Assembly (NCBI RefSeq): GCF_033845285.1
Contig: NZ_JAWXCX010000001.1
Coordinates: 2,619,495-2,683,494 of the forward strand
Length of the DNA: 64,000 bases
Source of the DNA: Marinococcus sp. PL1-022
GTDB lineage: Bacteria > Bacillota > Bacilli > Bacillales > Marinococcaceae
Direction of reading: 5' to 3'
Below, piece by piece: positions 40,780-50,219 of this stretch. The position numbers were made by a program, and so were the translations under genes. The first letter of the stretch is position 1. Every line of letters starts with the position of its first letter. The notes beneath the pieces were generated by a model. It was given only the letters and a program-made list of their open reading frames with translations, was not told the origin of the DNA and searched no databases.

Positions 40780-41691
40780 TTAAAATTTCATCAAACTTCT
40801 AATCTTTAAAATCTTTTTATACTCAAATAATGTTAAGAGTATGTATATTATACTTTTAACATTAAATTTATGTCTTATAGCTCTTCTACAGTAGCTTCTA
40901 GCTAGTTTACTATTATTATTTCTTATAGCTAAAGTTGCAATTTGCAAACAGAAATTACTCCTTCTTATTTTTGTTTCTTTTTCCGATAATTTGCTAAATA
41001 AATTTATATACTTCTTCTCTATGTAGTCCATTGCACGAATATATTTATCAGTTTGTTGTGATATTTGATTGTTGCCAATGTCGTTATAGTAATTTACACA
41101 TGCATCAGTCACTATTCCTATTTTTGTTTTTTGACAAATTCTTATCCATAGATCATAGTCCTGTTTGGCTTCCAATTCGGTATCAAATGAACCACAATCA
41201 TTTAATAAACTCTTTTTTATAACTACAGAAGATGTTGTGCCAATATAATTTTTAAAAAGTATCTTTTTTGATAAATCTCCTTTTTCTTTAGGAAGGGAAA
41301 AATAGGATAAATTTTCTTTTTGATAAATTAACTTACTTCCAGTATAAACCAACCCGATCTCTTTATCATTTTTTATTATTTCCATTTGTTTTTTTAATTT
41401 ATCTGGCGACCATTCATCGTCATCATCTAAAAAAGCAATATACTCAGATTCTGAAAATTCTATTCCCAAATTTCTAGCGTAATTTCCTCCTTTAGGAACT
41501 TCGTAAGAAAAAAAATTCACTTTATTTTCTTCTTCCTCAATTTTTTTCATTACTAGTTCTGTATCATCACTCGAACCATCAGAAACAACGATTATACTAA
41601 AATCTTTATAAGTTTGTTTTAAAACGCTATTTACTGCTTTAACAACAGTATTTGCTCTGTTGTGAGTTGGAATCACCACACTAACTTCCAT
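40780..41691 (-). CDS. family 2 glycosyltransferase
   Basis: About 303 residues from ATG 41691 (AAGAAGG upstream; an ATG six codons earlier is possible). GT-A fold: VSVVIPTHNRANTVVKAVNS at the N-terminus, IIVVSDGSSDDTE, and the metal-binding FLDDDDEWSPDKL. C-terminal helices follow. It should be an inverting transferase adding one sugar to the lipid-linked repeat unit; donor unknown. Part of the AT-rich cluster. Confidence 0.86.
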   Translation of the reverse strand: MEVSVVIPTHNRANTVVKAVNSVLKQTYKDFSIIVVSDGSSDDTELVMKKIEEEENKVNFFSYEVPKGGNYARNLGIEFSESEYIAFLDDDDEWSPDKLKKQMEIIKNDKEIGLVYTGSKLIYQKENLSYFSLPKEKGDLSKKILFKNYIGTTSSVVIKKSLLNDCGSFDTELEAKQDYDLWIRICQKTKIGIVTDACVNYYNDIGNNQISQQTDKYIRAMDYIEKKYINLFSKLSEKETKIRRSNFCLQIATLAIRNNNSKLARSYCRRAIRHKFNVKSIIYILLTLFEYKKILKIRSLMKF

Positions 41692-41766
41692 TAAAAAACC
41701 TTCTTTCATTTAATATGTGCTTATTAATTCTAAGTTGAAAATATTAGGTGTCATGCAAAATAATAA

Positions 41767-42606
41767 TTATATTTTTATAGATTTCTTTCTTAGAAATGAA
41801 TTAGAAATCCATTTCAGCAACCATATAGGAGAGATAAACATAATTAATTGACCTATAGTGACAATTACTAAATCTTTTATAGAACAATGTCCTCGTTTCC
41901 ATATTATATATTCGACTTTTATATAACTTTTGCAATTATCCCAACTTTTTCTCCTTTGGAAACTGTCAGAATTTGATCGAAACAGTAAAAGAGACTCGTT
42001 AATATTTTCAGCTTCGCATCCCCAGTTTATCATCCTGGAGAATAAATCAAGATCTTGCTTTCTTCTCAATTCTCCATAACCCCCGCACCTCAGCACTTCT
42101 GACTTTTTAAACATTACCGTCGGATGGTTAAATGGACTTCGTCTTCTAATAAATTTTTTAATTCCTTTGTGGCTAGATGGTACTATTCTCGATGAGACCG
42201 TATTAGCTGGATCATTGTAGAATTCATCGATATTGGTTCCTACTATACAAAGATCAGGTTTTTCTTTAAATTTATTAATTTGTTTTTCACAACGCTCCGG
42301 TAAAGAAATATCATCTGAATCCATTCTAGCTACTAACTCATTGTTACATTTTTCTAAACCAATATCTAATGCTTTCCCTAAACCAATATTAGTTTCTAAT
42401 TCAATTATATTAAATAGGTCCGGGTGTCTTTTTACATACTGATCTATTGTTACGTTTAAATCTTCAGTAAGTTTCCCATCTTTTACAATTACAATTTCAC
42501 TTGGTTGCAATGTTTGATCCAACATGCTGTTAATGCTAGCTTTTAGAAACTCTACTTTCTCTTTATAATAAACTGACATCAGCACACTGTAAGTATATTT
42601 ATTCAT
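41767..42606 (-). CDS. family 2 glycosyltransferase (AmsE-like)
   Basis: 279 residues, GGAGAA upstream, start overlapping the preceding gene end by eight bases. N-terminal YSVLMSVYYKEKVEFLKASI, VIVKDGKLTEDLN, and the acidic RMDSDDISLPERC metal site are typical of the AmsE/WcaA branch of GT2. A hydrophobic C-terminal segment (LVIVTIGQLIMFISPIWLL) probably associates with the membrane. It adds one sugar in the repeat unit. Confidence 0.86.
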   Translation of the reverse strand: MNKYTYSVLMSVYYKEKVEFLKASINSMLDQTLQPSEIVIVKDGKLTEDLNVTIDQYVKRHPDLFNIIELETNIGLGKALDIGLEKCNNELVARMDSDDISLPERCEKQINKFKEKPDLCIVGTNIDEFYNDPANTVSSRIVPSSHKGIKKFIRRRSPFNHPTVMFKKSEVLRCGGYGELRRKQDLDLFSRMINWGCEAENINESLLLFRSNSDSFQRRKSWDNCKSYIKVEYIIWKRGHCSIKDLVIVTIGQLIMFISPIWLLKWISNSFLRKKSIKI

Positions 42607-43468
42607 TAGTATTATTCTCCGATTTTATTATCGATTCTTTTAGAGTTTTAATTCTGTAATTCACTTTATATTCGCTCATACTTTTGGAATATACTAAATC
42701 ACCAAAAAGTTTATAAAATATATTCACTTTTTTGCTTAGTAAATTGATAAAGGGATTAAAGATTTTTGTTAACATTACATTTTTACCGTTCACTTCAGCA
42801 ATTAATCTAACTAATTCACTAGTACTAATATATTCTTTATTTTGAGGAAAGAAAACACCGCTTGCCTGATCTTCTATTGTTAGCCTTATAAACTCGCAAA
42901 GATTATCAATATAGATCGCACTACGTTTGTTTTCAACCTTAGGAAAAATTGGCGTTTTCTTGGCTAAGCTCGCTAATCTAGGGTAGTTACCTTTAGAATT
43001 TTCCCCATAAACCATGGGTGGGCGAACAATAGCAACCTTAAAACCTTCACTATCTAAGGAAGCGATACCCTGCTCAGCTTGTAACTTACTATCTCCATAA
43101 AAGTCTTTAGGATATGGAATAGTACTGCTAGTAATTACACCGTTATTTAAAGAATTGTCTCCATAAACAATAATACTACTCATAAAAATAAACTGCTTGA
43201 CCCCGTCCTTCTTGGCTTTTTCAGCAGCTTCAATAGTTAGATCACGATTCACTTTATAATACAGTTCTTTTTGTTTTGAATCTGAAGATACATGAGCAAT
43301 GCCGGCTAGATGCAAAATTACATCATAATTGGAGAAATTTGCATTTTTCCAGGACTCATCCCGTAAGCTAATTGTTTCTACTATGTAATCATTCGAATAA
43401 TGTTTTAACCATTTTTTTAAGCTACTTCCTATATAACCATTACCACCCGTAATTAAGAGCCTTTTCAT
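42599..43468 (-). CDS. NAD-dependent sugar-nucleotide epimerase/reductase (extended SDR)
   Basis: 289 residues. LLITGGNGYIGSSLKKWL is the dinucleotide-binding loop, HLAGIAHVSSDSK follows, and YGDSKLQAEQ supplies the YxxxK catalytic pair with SS in FIFMSSIIVYGD. This resembles the small GalE/WbpV-like reductases that accompany EpsC/PglC-type pairs, which reduce a 4-keto sugar (for example UDP-QuiNAc or UDP-FucNAc formation) after an EpsC-like dehydratase. Both partners are encoded here, so production of UDP-QuiNAc or UDP-FucNAc is a reasonable inference. Confidence 0.75.
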   Translation of the reverse strand: MKRLLITGGNGYIGSSLKKWLKHYSNDYIVETISLRDESWKNANFSNYDVILHLAGIAHVSSDSKQKELYYKVNRDLTIEAAEKAKKDGVKQFIFMSSIIVYGDNSLNNGVITSSTIPYPKDFYGDSKLQAEQGIASLDSEGFKVAIVRPPMVYGENSKGNYPRLASLAKKTPIFPKVENKRSAIYIDNLCEFIRLTIEDQASGVFFPQNKEYISTSELVRLIAEVNGKNVMLTKIFNPFINLLSKKVNIFYKLFGDLVYSKSMSEYKVNYRIKTLKESIIKSENNTNE

Positions 43469-43483
43469 TCACACAAACTCCTT

Positions 43484-44080
43484 TTATGAATCAGCTTTTC
43501 CTTCTTGAACTCCATCACTTTTGAGAACCCCTAAGAATGTTTTAACTAGTATTTTTAAATCAAAAGTTAAACTTCTTTTACTTACATATTCGCCATCCAG
43601 TTGCGATTTAATGTCTATTGGCAGCTCATCTCTTCCATTCACTTGAGCCCAGCCTGTGAGGCCAGGTTCTATATAATTCGCTTCATATTTATCCCGTTCT
43701 TCAATTAAATCATATTGATTCCAGAGCGCTGGCCTTGGACCTACCAGGCTCATGTCGCCTTTTAGAATATTAAACAGCTGAGGGAGTTCATCCAGGCTGG
43801 TTTTTCTTAAAAACGAGCCCATATTAGTGATATAGCTTTCCGGATTTTCCAGCAAATGCGTTGGTGTGTCTTTCGGAGTATCAATTTTCATCGTTCTGAA
43901 CTTGAAAATATAAAAAGGAACTTTGTCTTTGCCAATACGCTTTTGCTTAAATAAAATCGGTCCTTTAGAATCTAATTTAATCAGAAGAGAAAGCATCACA
44001 ATTAAGGGCATCAATGCCATTGTGGCTATTAAGGTTAGATCAAAGTCTATTATCCTTTTTAGTCTTGAATATTTTTTCAT
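43484..44080 (-). CDS. undecaprenyl-phosphate sugar phosphotransferase (priming enzyme)
   Basis: 198 residues, one N-terminal hydrophobic hairpin (about 10-35) then the bacterial sugar transferase domain: [49 protein letters not shown] and LTGWAQVNGR. It starts assembly by moving a sugar-1-phosphate from a UDP-sugar onto undecaprenyl phosphate. The short PglC/WecP-like form commonly uses UDP-diNAcBac, UDP-QuiNAc or UDP-GalNAc-type donors, in keeping with the adjacent dehydratase and reductase. Confidence 0.9.
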   Translation of the reverse strand: MKKYSRLKRIIDFDLTLIATMALMPLIVMLSLLIKLDSKGPILFKQKRIGKDKVPFYIFKFRTMKIDTPKDTPTHLLENPESYITNMGSFLRKTSLDELPQLFNILKGDMSLVGPRPALWNQYDLIEERDKYEANYIEPGLTGWAQVNGRDELPIDIKSQLDGEYVSKRSLTFDLKILVKTFLGVLKSDGVQEGKADS

Positions 44081-44122
44081 GATAACACCCTTTACTATTA
44101 TTCGTGGAGCATGTTCAATTAT

Positions 44123-45964
44123 TTAGTGATTCGCGTTAGCTTTCTTATTAACTGCTGAAAGATGTATTCGCTCTTCACTTTCTCCTCTTGCAATTTCAAG
44201 TGCGCGTTTCGTTATATCATTTTTCTCAAGCGTTTCACATTTTTTAGTAAAATTAATCACTTCATTGATATTTATTTCACTGGATTTACCTACATAAATT
44301 TTGGGATACACCTGTTCTTCATGCACTTCATCTTTACCTAGAAGCTCTTCATACATTTTTTCGCCCGGTCGAATGCCACTGAATTTAATACCGATTTCAT
44401 CTACCGTATAACCAGAAAGTTTAATCAAATTTTTTGCAAGATCGACAATTTTTACTGGCTCGCCCATATCGAGCACGAAAATTTCTCCGCCTTTTGCAAG
44501 TGCACCGGCTTGAATAACCAGTCTTGAAGCTTCTGGAATCGTCATGAAATAACGGATCATTTCGGGATCCGTGACTGTTACTGGCCCACCATTTTGAATT
44601 TGCTTTTTAAACAACGGAATCACACTGCCGCGGCTTCCGAGCACGTTACCAAAACGCACTGCTACAAACTTGGTTTTGCTGACTGTGTCCATGTGCTGCA
44701 CAATCATTTCAGCTAAACGCTTGGTTGCTCCCATTACACTTGTTGGGTTTACCGCTTTGTCAGAAGAAACCATTACGAATGTATTTACTCCGGCATTATC
44801 AGATGCTTCTGCTGTATTCTTTGTACCCAGGGCGTTATTTTTCACGGCTTCCTCGGGATTACGCTCCATCAGTGGCACATGCTTATGTGCTGCAGCGTGG
44901 AATACCACGTGCGGTTTTCTACTTTCGAAAATTTGCATCAACTTGCTTTTATCCTGTATATCAGCTATCTCTGTAGAGATATTTAACTCAGGGAGACTGT
45001 TTCTGAGCTCCATCTCAATGGAATAAATACTATTTTCCCCATGACCGAGAAGCACGATTTCTTCCGGAGAAAAGCGCGCAATTTGTCGGCATATTTCTGA
45101 ACCAATGGAGCCGCCTGCTCCTGTTACCAACACTCGTTTGTTAGTAATGGAATCAGCAATACCTTCTACATCCAACTTCACCGGCTCACGTCCGAGTAAA
45201 TCTTCTACATCCACGTCTTTAAACTGGGTAACCTCAACTTTGCCGAGCATAATATCTTCCATGCGCGGCAGTGTTTGAGTTTTTACTTTAGTCTCAGCAC
45301 ATACGTTCACGATTTGGTTCAACTCTTCACTATCCAGTGAAGGAACTGCAATAATGATATGTTCGATTGAAAATTTTTCTACCGCTTTCTTTACATCTTT
45401 TATTGATCCATAAACAGGGAGATCCATAATCTCAAGCCCCTGTTTGGAAGGATTGTCGTCTAGGAAAGCGACAGGCAGCAGACCTGAACTTATTTCCTGA
45501 GTTAACTGTCTGGCCACCATTGTACCTGCTGAGCCTGCACCTACAATTAACGTCTTTTTCCCCTCTTTATTATTTGAAATGTAAGCATCCCTATATAACC
45601 TCCACGTCATTCTCGAACCACCAATTAGAATCACGTGTGCCATCCAGGTCATTACTAACGTACGTAAATAAAATTCCTGAAATACAGCTATCTGCATTAA
45701 CCCTGTAAAAGCTATGGAAATGGTAACAGCATACACAATTGATTTAATTTCCTTTGCACTCGCATATTCCCATGCTTTTTTATAAAGCTTAAAATAATAA
45801 GCACAAATGTGATGTACAATTAAAAGTACTGCTGAACTGGTAACCAGGACGTTATCAACCGGACGTATATCTGCTGCCAGTATAAAATTACAAATAAATA
45901 TGGAAAAAATAACAATAGCTGAGTCTAAACAAACTAAAGCCAGCAGTCTTTGCTTCAACCCCAT
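44123..45964 (-). CDS. membrane UDP-GlcNAc 4,6-dehydratase-type protein (EpsC/CapD/WbpM)
   Basis: 613 residues from ATG 45964, close to the usual ~600; the open frame runs 36 codons further upstream into the leader. Four N-terminal helices (about 10-120), a CoA-binding-like domain (VGAGSAGTMVARQL, about 140-250) and a C-terminal SDR domain with VTGAGGSIGSEICRQ. The SDR active site reads MGATK in place of YxxxK, as in the WbpM/PglF group of inverting or retaining 4,6-dehydratases. It makes the 4-keto-6-deoxy UDP sugar for this cluster and is the first gene of its transcript. Confidence 0.88.
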   Translation of the reverse strand: MGLKQRLLALVCLDSAIVIFSIFICNFILAADIRPVDNVLVTSSAVLLIVHHICAYYFKLYKKAWEYASAKEIKSIVYAVTISIAFTGLMQIAVFQEFYLRTLVMTWMAHVILIGGSRMTWRLYRDAYISNNKEGKKTLIVGAGSAGTMVARQLTQEISSGLLPVAFLDDNPSKQGLEIMDLPVYGSIKDVKKAVEKFSIEHIIIAVPSLDSEELNQIVNVCAETKVKTQTLPRMEDIMLGKVEVTQFKDVDVEDLLGREPVKLDVEGIADSITNKRVLVTGAGGSIGSEICRQIARFSPEEIVLLGHGENSIYSIEMELRNSLPELNISTEIADIQDKSKLMQIFESRKPHVVFHAAAHKHVPLMERNPEEAVKNNALGTKNTAEASDNAGVNTFVMVSSDKAVNPTSVMGATKRLAEMIVQHMDTVSKTKFVAVRFGNVLGSRGSVIPLFKKQIQNGGPVTVTDPEMIRYFMTIPEASRLVIQAGALAKGGEIFVLDMGEPVKIVDLAKNLIKLSGYTVDEIGIKFSGIRPGEKMYEELLGKDEVHEEQVYPKIYVGKSSEININEVINFTKKCETLEKNDITKRALEIARGESEERIHLSAVNKKANANH

Positions 45965-46421
45965 GGTTTTTTCTACCCCTTCGTATAAGTAATAATTAAA
46001 TCTTAAACCGACTACTTCCTTTATTAGAATAATCAGTGCGAATTTGTTATGTATTAAATGAATGGTATTCATTTACAGACTTGATCTTGTCGGGTTAATA
46101 CAATAGAGTATTATACATTAATTCTTTCATTATGTAATTCAATTGCATATTTAAAAACCTGAGTTGTGCTTAACACTTAATACAAACTTATTTTCCTCTT
46201 AATTAGCAATAATTTCAACAGTCAAACTAGATTCTTTAGGAAAAAACTACCAAACTATAAGTTCGTAGTGCTTCTTTTATCTCGTGCTAACTTCATGATA
46301 ACTAACATAATTTTCCTTTGTCTATTTCACAAACGAATTCATTTGTTATATGATAGGTTTGTTTTCCAAACTCGGGCTACAATTAACATAATAATATTAA
46401 ATAATAACGGAGGTACGCAAT
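45965..46421. promoter_or_regulatory. divergent promoter region of the AT-rich cluster and the epimerase gene
   Basis: On the minus strand TATAAT (46110-46115) has TTACAT (46132-46137) 16 bases upstream, a good sigma-A type promoter giving a leader of about 140 bases before the dehydratase start. No riboswitch fold was recognised in the leader. The plus-strand promoter of the epimerase gene is not clear. Confidence 0.6.
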
Positions 46422-47468
46422 ATGATTTTAGTGACAGGAAGTAATGGCTTTGTAGGCATGCATACAGCGGAACGTTTGCTCGAAGAAGGCTATGAAGTCG
46501 TCGGGGTTGATAACAATAACGATTACTATGACGTGAACTTAAAGTATAGCAGACAGGAGCGGCTGAAAAAACACGACGAATTTCACTTTCATGAACTGGA
46601 CTTGGCTGATGCTGCTGCTCTTCAGGATATTTTTCATACATATACGATCACAGCCGTTATCAATCTGGCCGCGCAGGCAGGAGTCCGGTACAGCCTGGAG
46701 CGTCCGGATAAGTACATCCAATCCAACATTGTCGGTTTCTCGAACATTCTGGAAATGTGCCGTCATCATCAGGTAGAACATCTGATTTACGCGTCTTCAA
46801 GTTCCGTGTACGGAGCCAACAAAAAGATGCCTTTTTCCCCGGAGGACGGGGTGAATCATCCCGTCAGCCTGTATGCGGCAACGAAAAAATCCAACGAACT
46901 GCTTGCGCACACGTACAGCCATCTGTATGACCTGCCAACGACCGGCCTGCGGTTCTTCACCGTGTACGGTACGCTCGGGCGGCCCGACATGGCCTATTTC
47001 AAGTTTGCGAACAAAATCGTCAACGGGGAGCCGATCCAGGTGTACAACAACGGTGATATGATGCGGGACTTCACGTATATTGACGATATTGTGGAGGGCA
47101 TTGCGCGCCTGATTCCGGCTGTGCCTACAGGCGACAGCGATTGGGATGCCGAAAATCCGGATCCGTCAACAAGCTATGCGCCTTACCAGGTCTTTAACAT
47201 TGGCAACAACCAGCCGGTCGCTCTAATGGAATTCATCGAAGCCCTCGAAAAGTACCTGGGCATGGAAGCCCGGAAGGAATACCTGCCGATGCAGCCGGGA
47301 GACGTACAGGCGACGTATGCGAACATTGACAGCCTGCAGAAGGCGGTCGGCTTTAAGCCGGTTACCTCGCTCGATGAAGGGATCAGCAAATTCGTGGAAT
47401 GGTATAAAGAGTATTATCCGGAATACTTTTCTGTGCAGTCGGCTTCTAAAGACAAGTCCAATCATTAA
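46422..47468 (+). CDS. UDP-glucuronate 4-epimerase-like SDR
   Basis: 348 residues, ACGGAGG upstream. MILVTGSNGFVGMHTAERL (NAD loop), DNNNDYYDVNLK (the DYYD signature of the UDP-glucuronate epimerase group), SSSSVYG and YAATKKSNE (catalytic Ser, Tyr, Lys), RFFTVYGTLGRPDMA. It interconverts UDP-GlcA and UDP-GalA. No UDP-glucose dehydrogenase lies in the window. It is the only plus-strand gene between two minus-strand polysaccharide clusters, has its own terminator, and could supply either. The GC content resembles the second cluster rather than the AT-rich one. Confidence 0.88.
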   Translation: MILVTGSNGFVGMHTAERLLEEGYEVVGVDNNNDYYDVNLKYSRQERLKKHDEFHFHELDLADAAALQDIFHTYTITAVINLAAQAGVRYSLERPDKYIQSNIVGFSNILEMCRHHQVEHLIYASSSSVYGANKKMPFSPEDGVNHPVSLYAATKKSNELLAHTYSHLYDLPTTGLRFFTVYGTLGRPDMAYFKFANKIVNGEPIQVYNNGDMMRDFTYIDDIVEGIARLIPAVPTGDSDWDAENPDPSTSYAPYQVFNIGNNQPVALMEFIEALEKYLGMEARKEYLPMQPGDVQATYANIDSLQKAVGFKPVTSLDEGISKFVEWYKEYYPEYFSVQSASKDKSNH

Positions 47469-47473
47469 TCACA

Positions 47474-47513
47474 AAAACCAGCCTGCCGACAAATGTCAGC
47501 AGGCTGGTTTTTA
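47474..47513. terminator. bidirectional intrinsic terminator
   Basis: AACCAGCCTGC (47477-47487) and GCAGGCTGGTT (47499-47509) pair perfectly, with A-run on the left and T-run on the right. Ends the epimerase gene and the convergent winged-helix gene. Confidence 0.88.
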
Positions 47514-47527
47514 TATTCTATGTAGTT

Positions 47528-48046
47528 CTATGATGGTAACGGTCTGGCACCCTGTTTTTCCAGAGCCAGGCTGTGGACCATAATCAGCGTCTGCCCCATC
47601 TGGCATATCGTGTCCGCAGTAACAAAAGTGACTTTCATGCTTTCCCCAAGCAATATCTGCTTGCCCACGTCCAAGGAGCTCTCTCCTACTTCGACAATGT
47701 ATTCCAGCCCGTGCGGCGGCTGCTCCTCTGAAGCCATGTAGACATACTGCCACTCGGTTTCTTCCAGCAGCTCCACCATTTGATCCCACTGCACGTAATT
47801 GCGGATGAGCCGGTTCATGTCCTCATACATATAATGGTTTTTATTTACCTGGTAGTATCGGCGGTTCTGAACCGGACGGCCGGTGATCAGCTCCATCTCG
47901 CTCAGCCGCTTTAATTCCACGCGTATGGCGTTGGCTGAATCGTTGAACTCGCGGACAATTCTTCTTAAATACGTTTCTTCTTCGCATAAAAAAAATTTCA
48001 CGATCAAGCGTAATCTTGTTTTCGACGTGACTAATTGATGCAGCAA
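47528..48046 (-). CDS. winged-helix regulator of the polysaccharide locus, copy 1
   Basis: 172 residues from TTG 48046, seven bases after AGAGGAGG; the open frame to 48091 has no comparable site. The N-terminal ~85 residues are a winged helix (HQLVTSKTRLRL, then EEETYLRRIVREF, SANAIRVELKRL, and the wing NRRYYQVNK). The rest is a helical/beta sensor-like part with no known motif. It is clearly paralogous to the protein at 62215, with the start codon at the same place. The two flank the fucose-type polysaccharide operon. It follows the terminator of that operon, so is probably transcribed separately. It likely binds DNA at polysaccharide promoters. Confidence 0.78.
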   Translation of the reverse strand: MLHQLVTSKTRLRLIVKFFLCEEETYLRRIVREFNDSANAIRVELKRLSEMELITGRPVQNRRYYQVNKNHYMYEDMNRLIRNYVQWDQMVELLEETEWQYVYMASEEQPPHGLEYIVEVGESSLDVGKQILLGESMKVTFVTADTICQMGQTLIMVHSLALEKQGARPLPS

Positions 48047-48228
48047 TGATTTTCCTCCTCTGACGGCAATGGTTTTTACAGGTATCTTCAAGTGAGCCGG
48101 AAAACACTTGCGTTTGTTTTTGTTTCTCTTCTATTTCATCGGTTATTCGCCTATCATTCTAAAGGTAATCTGAAAAGCAATTTCAAGAAAATTCTTCTCA
48201 GGCTGTACCTTTTACTCATTTTCACGCA

Positions 48229-48264
48229 AAACAGCCGCTTCGCATCATGAATGCGCAGCGGCTA
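48229..48264 (-). terminator. terminator at the end of the fucose-type polysaccharide operon
   Basis: AGCCGCT(T)CGCAT at 48234-48245 and ATGCG(C)AGCGGCT at 48252-48264 form a long stem with one mismatch; on the minus strand GTTTTG follows. Terminates after the chain-length gene at 48286. Confidence 0.75.
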
Positions 48265-48285
48265 TTCGTATTGAAAGAAGTTTTT

Positions 48286-49038
48286 TTAAGACGTTTTCTG
48301 TTTGGAGACTGCGGGCCGTGTAGCATCCTCCAATCCCACCACCTCTTCCGGACGGCCCTGCGTCTGGTCGGTGATGAACGTAATCGTACCGAGGACGGGG
48401 AGCCCCAGGTTGTTTTCAACATCCTCTTCCTCTTTAATCGTCCGGTCAAAGTATTCACGTACAAATGCAAAACCGATGCCGGTCATTGCGCCAATCAAAA
48501 GAGCAAGCGCGATATTAAACAGTGGCTGAGGGGATACCGGCTCTTCCGTCTCTGACGCCTTCGCCGGCGCGAGCACGCTCACATTGTCCACACTCATAAT
48601 ATTTGGCACTTCGCGCTCAAACACTCTGGCTGTTGTATTTGCGATCGCAACCGCCGTTTTCGCATCCGTGTCCTCCACCGTAATCGAGGCTACCTGTGAC
48701 TCATTTTCTCCGGCTACCGTAATCTGGGACTGCAGCTCTTCCACCGTTTCGTTCAAGTTTGCCTCCTCGATGACCTGTTCAAGAATCGGCGCACTCATAA
48801 TAATGACGTTGTACGTGTTAATATACGCCAGGTTCGCCTCCAGCTCTGTGCCGGGAGCTGCGTCCTCTTCCGGCTCCTGGTTCACGAGGATCTGCGCCCG
48901 GGCTTCGTACACCGGCGTCATGAACAGGTACGTGTACACCGCTCCGACCGCGCCTCCAATGATAGCGAAGGCCGCAATTGCCAGAGCGTATTTTTTCAGG
49001 ACAGTCAGCACCTTTGCTGCGCTCATGGTTTTTTCCAT
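48286..49038 (-). CDS. polysaccharide chain-length regulator (Wzz/CapA/YveK type), second copy
   Basis: 250 residues, AAGGAGG five bases before ATG; the start overlaps the upstream glycosyltransferase by 16 bases. Two membrane helices (about 15-40 and 180-200) with the proline motif EEPVSPQPLFN ahead of the second. The cytoplasmic C-terminal tail would normally engage a tyrosine kinase, but no CapB/YwqD gene follows; the operon ends here. Paralogue of the protein at 30737 though GC content and codon use differ strongly. Confidence 0.9.
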   Translation of the reverse strand: MEKTMSAAKVLTVLKKYALAIAAFAIIGGAVGAVYTYLFMTPVYEARAQILVNQEPEEDAAPGTELEANLAYINTYNVIIMSAPILEQVIEEANLNETVEELQSQITVAGENESQVASITVEDTDAKTAVAIANTTARVFEREVPNIMSVDNVSVLAPAKASETEEPVSPQPLFNIALALLIGAMTGIGFAFVREYFDRTIKEEEDVENNLGLPVLGTITFITDQTQGRPEEVVGLEDATRPAVSKQKTS

Positions 49039-50189
49039 ACGGCCCTCCTTGGCGTTTGACTTGGCGTCAGGTACGTTTTCTGTACGTAGTCGAGCAGCTC
49101 CGTGAATGATGCCCGTGAACCCTCAAAGCTCCACTGCTCCGTCAGCCGCCATGCTTCTCCGGCAGCTTCTTTGCGGTCCAGATCCGTAAATACTTTCTCT
49201 ATCACACTCGCTATCTGCCCGCTGTCGTTTGGATCGACGGTGTAGCCATTCACGCCCTCTTTGACTAAATCCAGAGAGCAGCCGCAGCGCTCTGACACTA
49301 TGACCGGAAGACCGGACGCCAGCGCTTCGTTCACGACCAGCCCCCACGGCTCTATAAGGGATGGAAGAATAAACGCGTCGCCGAGCATATAATGCTCGAA
49401 CACATCCTCCTGCCGGGACAGAAATCCGGTGATGATGAGCTTCACGCCGGCCATTCGAGCCTGATGCTGCAGCTCCTCCTCCTGCTCCCCGCCCCCGATG
49501 ACAAACACGGTCACCGGGTTTGTCATCGTGCCGACAGCTTCAATCACCGTTGCCATATTTTTAATGGCGATCAGCCGGCCGGAATACACGAGCACCTGCT
49601 CCTCCGGCTTGAGGCCATAGTTGTTTCGCAGCTTTTCCCGATGGTAACCGCGGTGCCGCGCGATTTCCTGAATCGTACGGCCGTCCACCGACAGGTACTG
49701 GTTGTAGATTCGCGCCTCCGGATAACCGAACACTTCGGCAAAGTAGCGCCGGCTCACTTCCCCGTTACCAAACACGGCGGCGGCGTGGTCAATCACCAGT
49801 GATTTTAGTTTATGCTTATAGCCCTCATGCTCGTTCTGCAGCCGGGACGTACTGATTCCGTCATACAAAAGAATATATGGCTTACGGTACAGCCGGCACA
49901 GGAGACTGAGCGCAATATATGCCGGCTTTTCATACCCGCCGATCACTATCAGATCATGGGTGCTCACGATATGGTGCAGGCCGGCGTTCATCCGGCCCGC
50001 TTTGCCGAGCTGGGTGCCGGGAAGATCGATTTCGTCATATCCCTCGGCCGCCGTCATCTTCCAGGCCCGGTTTTCGCCGGGCCGGTCGGTGTAATAAACC
50101 GTCACCTGGACATTCGGGATACGTGCGAATTCGTTCCACTGCAGCGTCCGGTACGGCGCCCGCAAATTTGTGACAAAGGCAATTTTCAT
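49023..50189 (-). CDS. family 4 glycosyltransferase
   Basis: 388 residues, AAAGGAG upstream. GT-B enzyme: N-terminal MKIAFVTNLRAPYRTLQWNEF acceptor domain, LVYSGRLIAIKNMATVIEA linker, and the donor site LPSLIEPWGLVVNEALASGLPVIVSERCG with the conserved EPWGLV/EAxxxGxP pattern of GT4. A retaining transferase adding a sugar (mannose, galactose or glucose types are common) to the lipid-linked unit. Its order, after the priming transferase, suggests an early step. Confidence 0.9.
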   Translation of the reverse strand: MKIAFVTNLRAPYRTLQWNEFARIPNVQVTVYYTDRPGENRAWKMTAAEGYDEIDLPGTQLGKAGRMNAGLHHIVSTHDLIVIGGYEKPAYIALSLLCRLYRKPYILLYDGISTSRLQNEHEGYKHKLKSLVIDHAAAVFGNGEVSRRYFAEVFGYPEARIYNQYLSVDGRTIQEIARHRGYHREKLRNNYGLKPEEQVLVYSGRLIAIKNMATVIEAVGTMTNPVTVFVIGGGEQEEELQHQARMAGVKLIITGFLSRQEDVFEHYMLGDAFILPSLIEPWGLVVNEALASGLPVIVSERCGCSLDLVKEGVNGYTVDPNDSGQIASVIEKVFTDLDRKEAAGEAWRLTEQWSFEGSRASFTELLDYVQKTYLTPSQTPRRAVWKKP

Positions 50190-50219
50190 CCGGGTGCTCC
50201 TTTCTGTCTGTCTCCTGCT

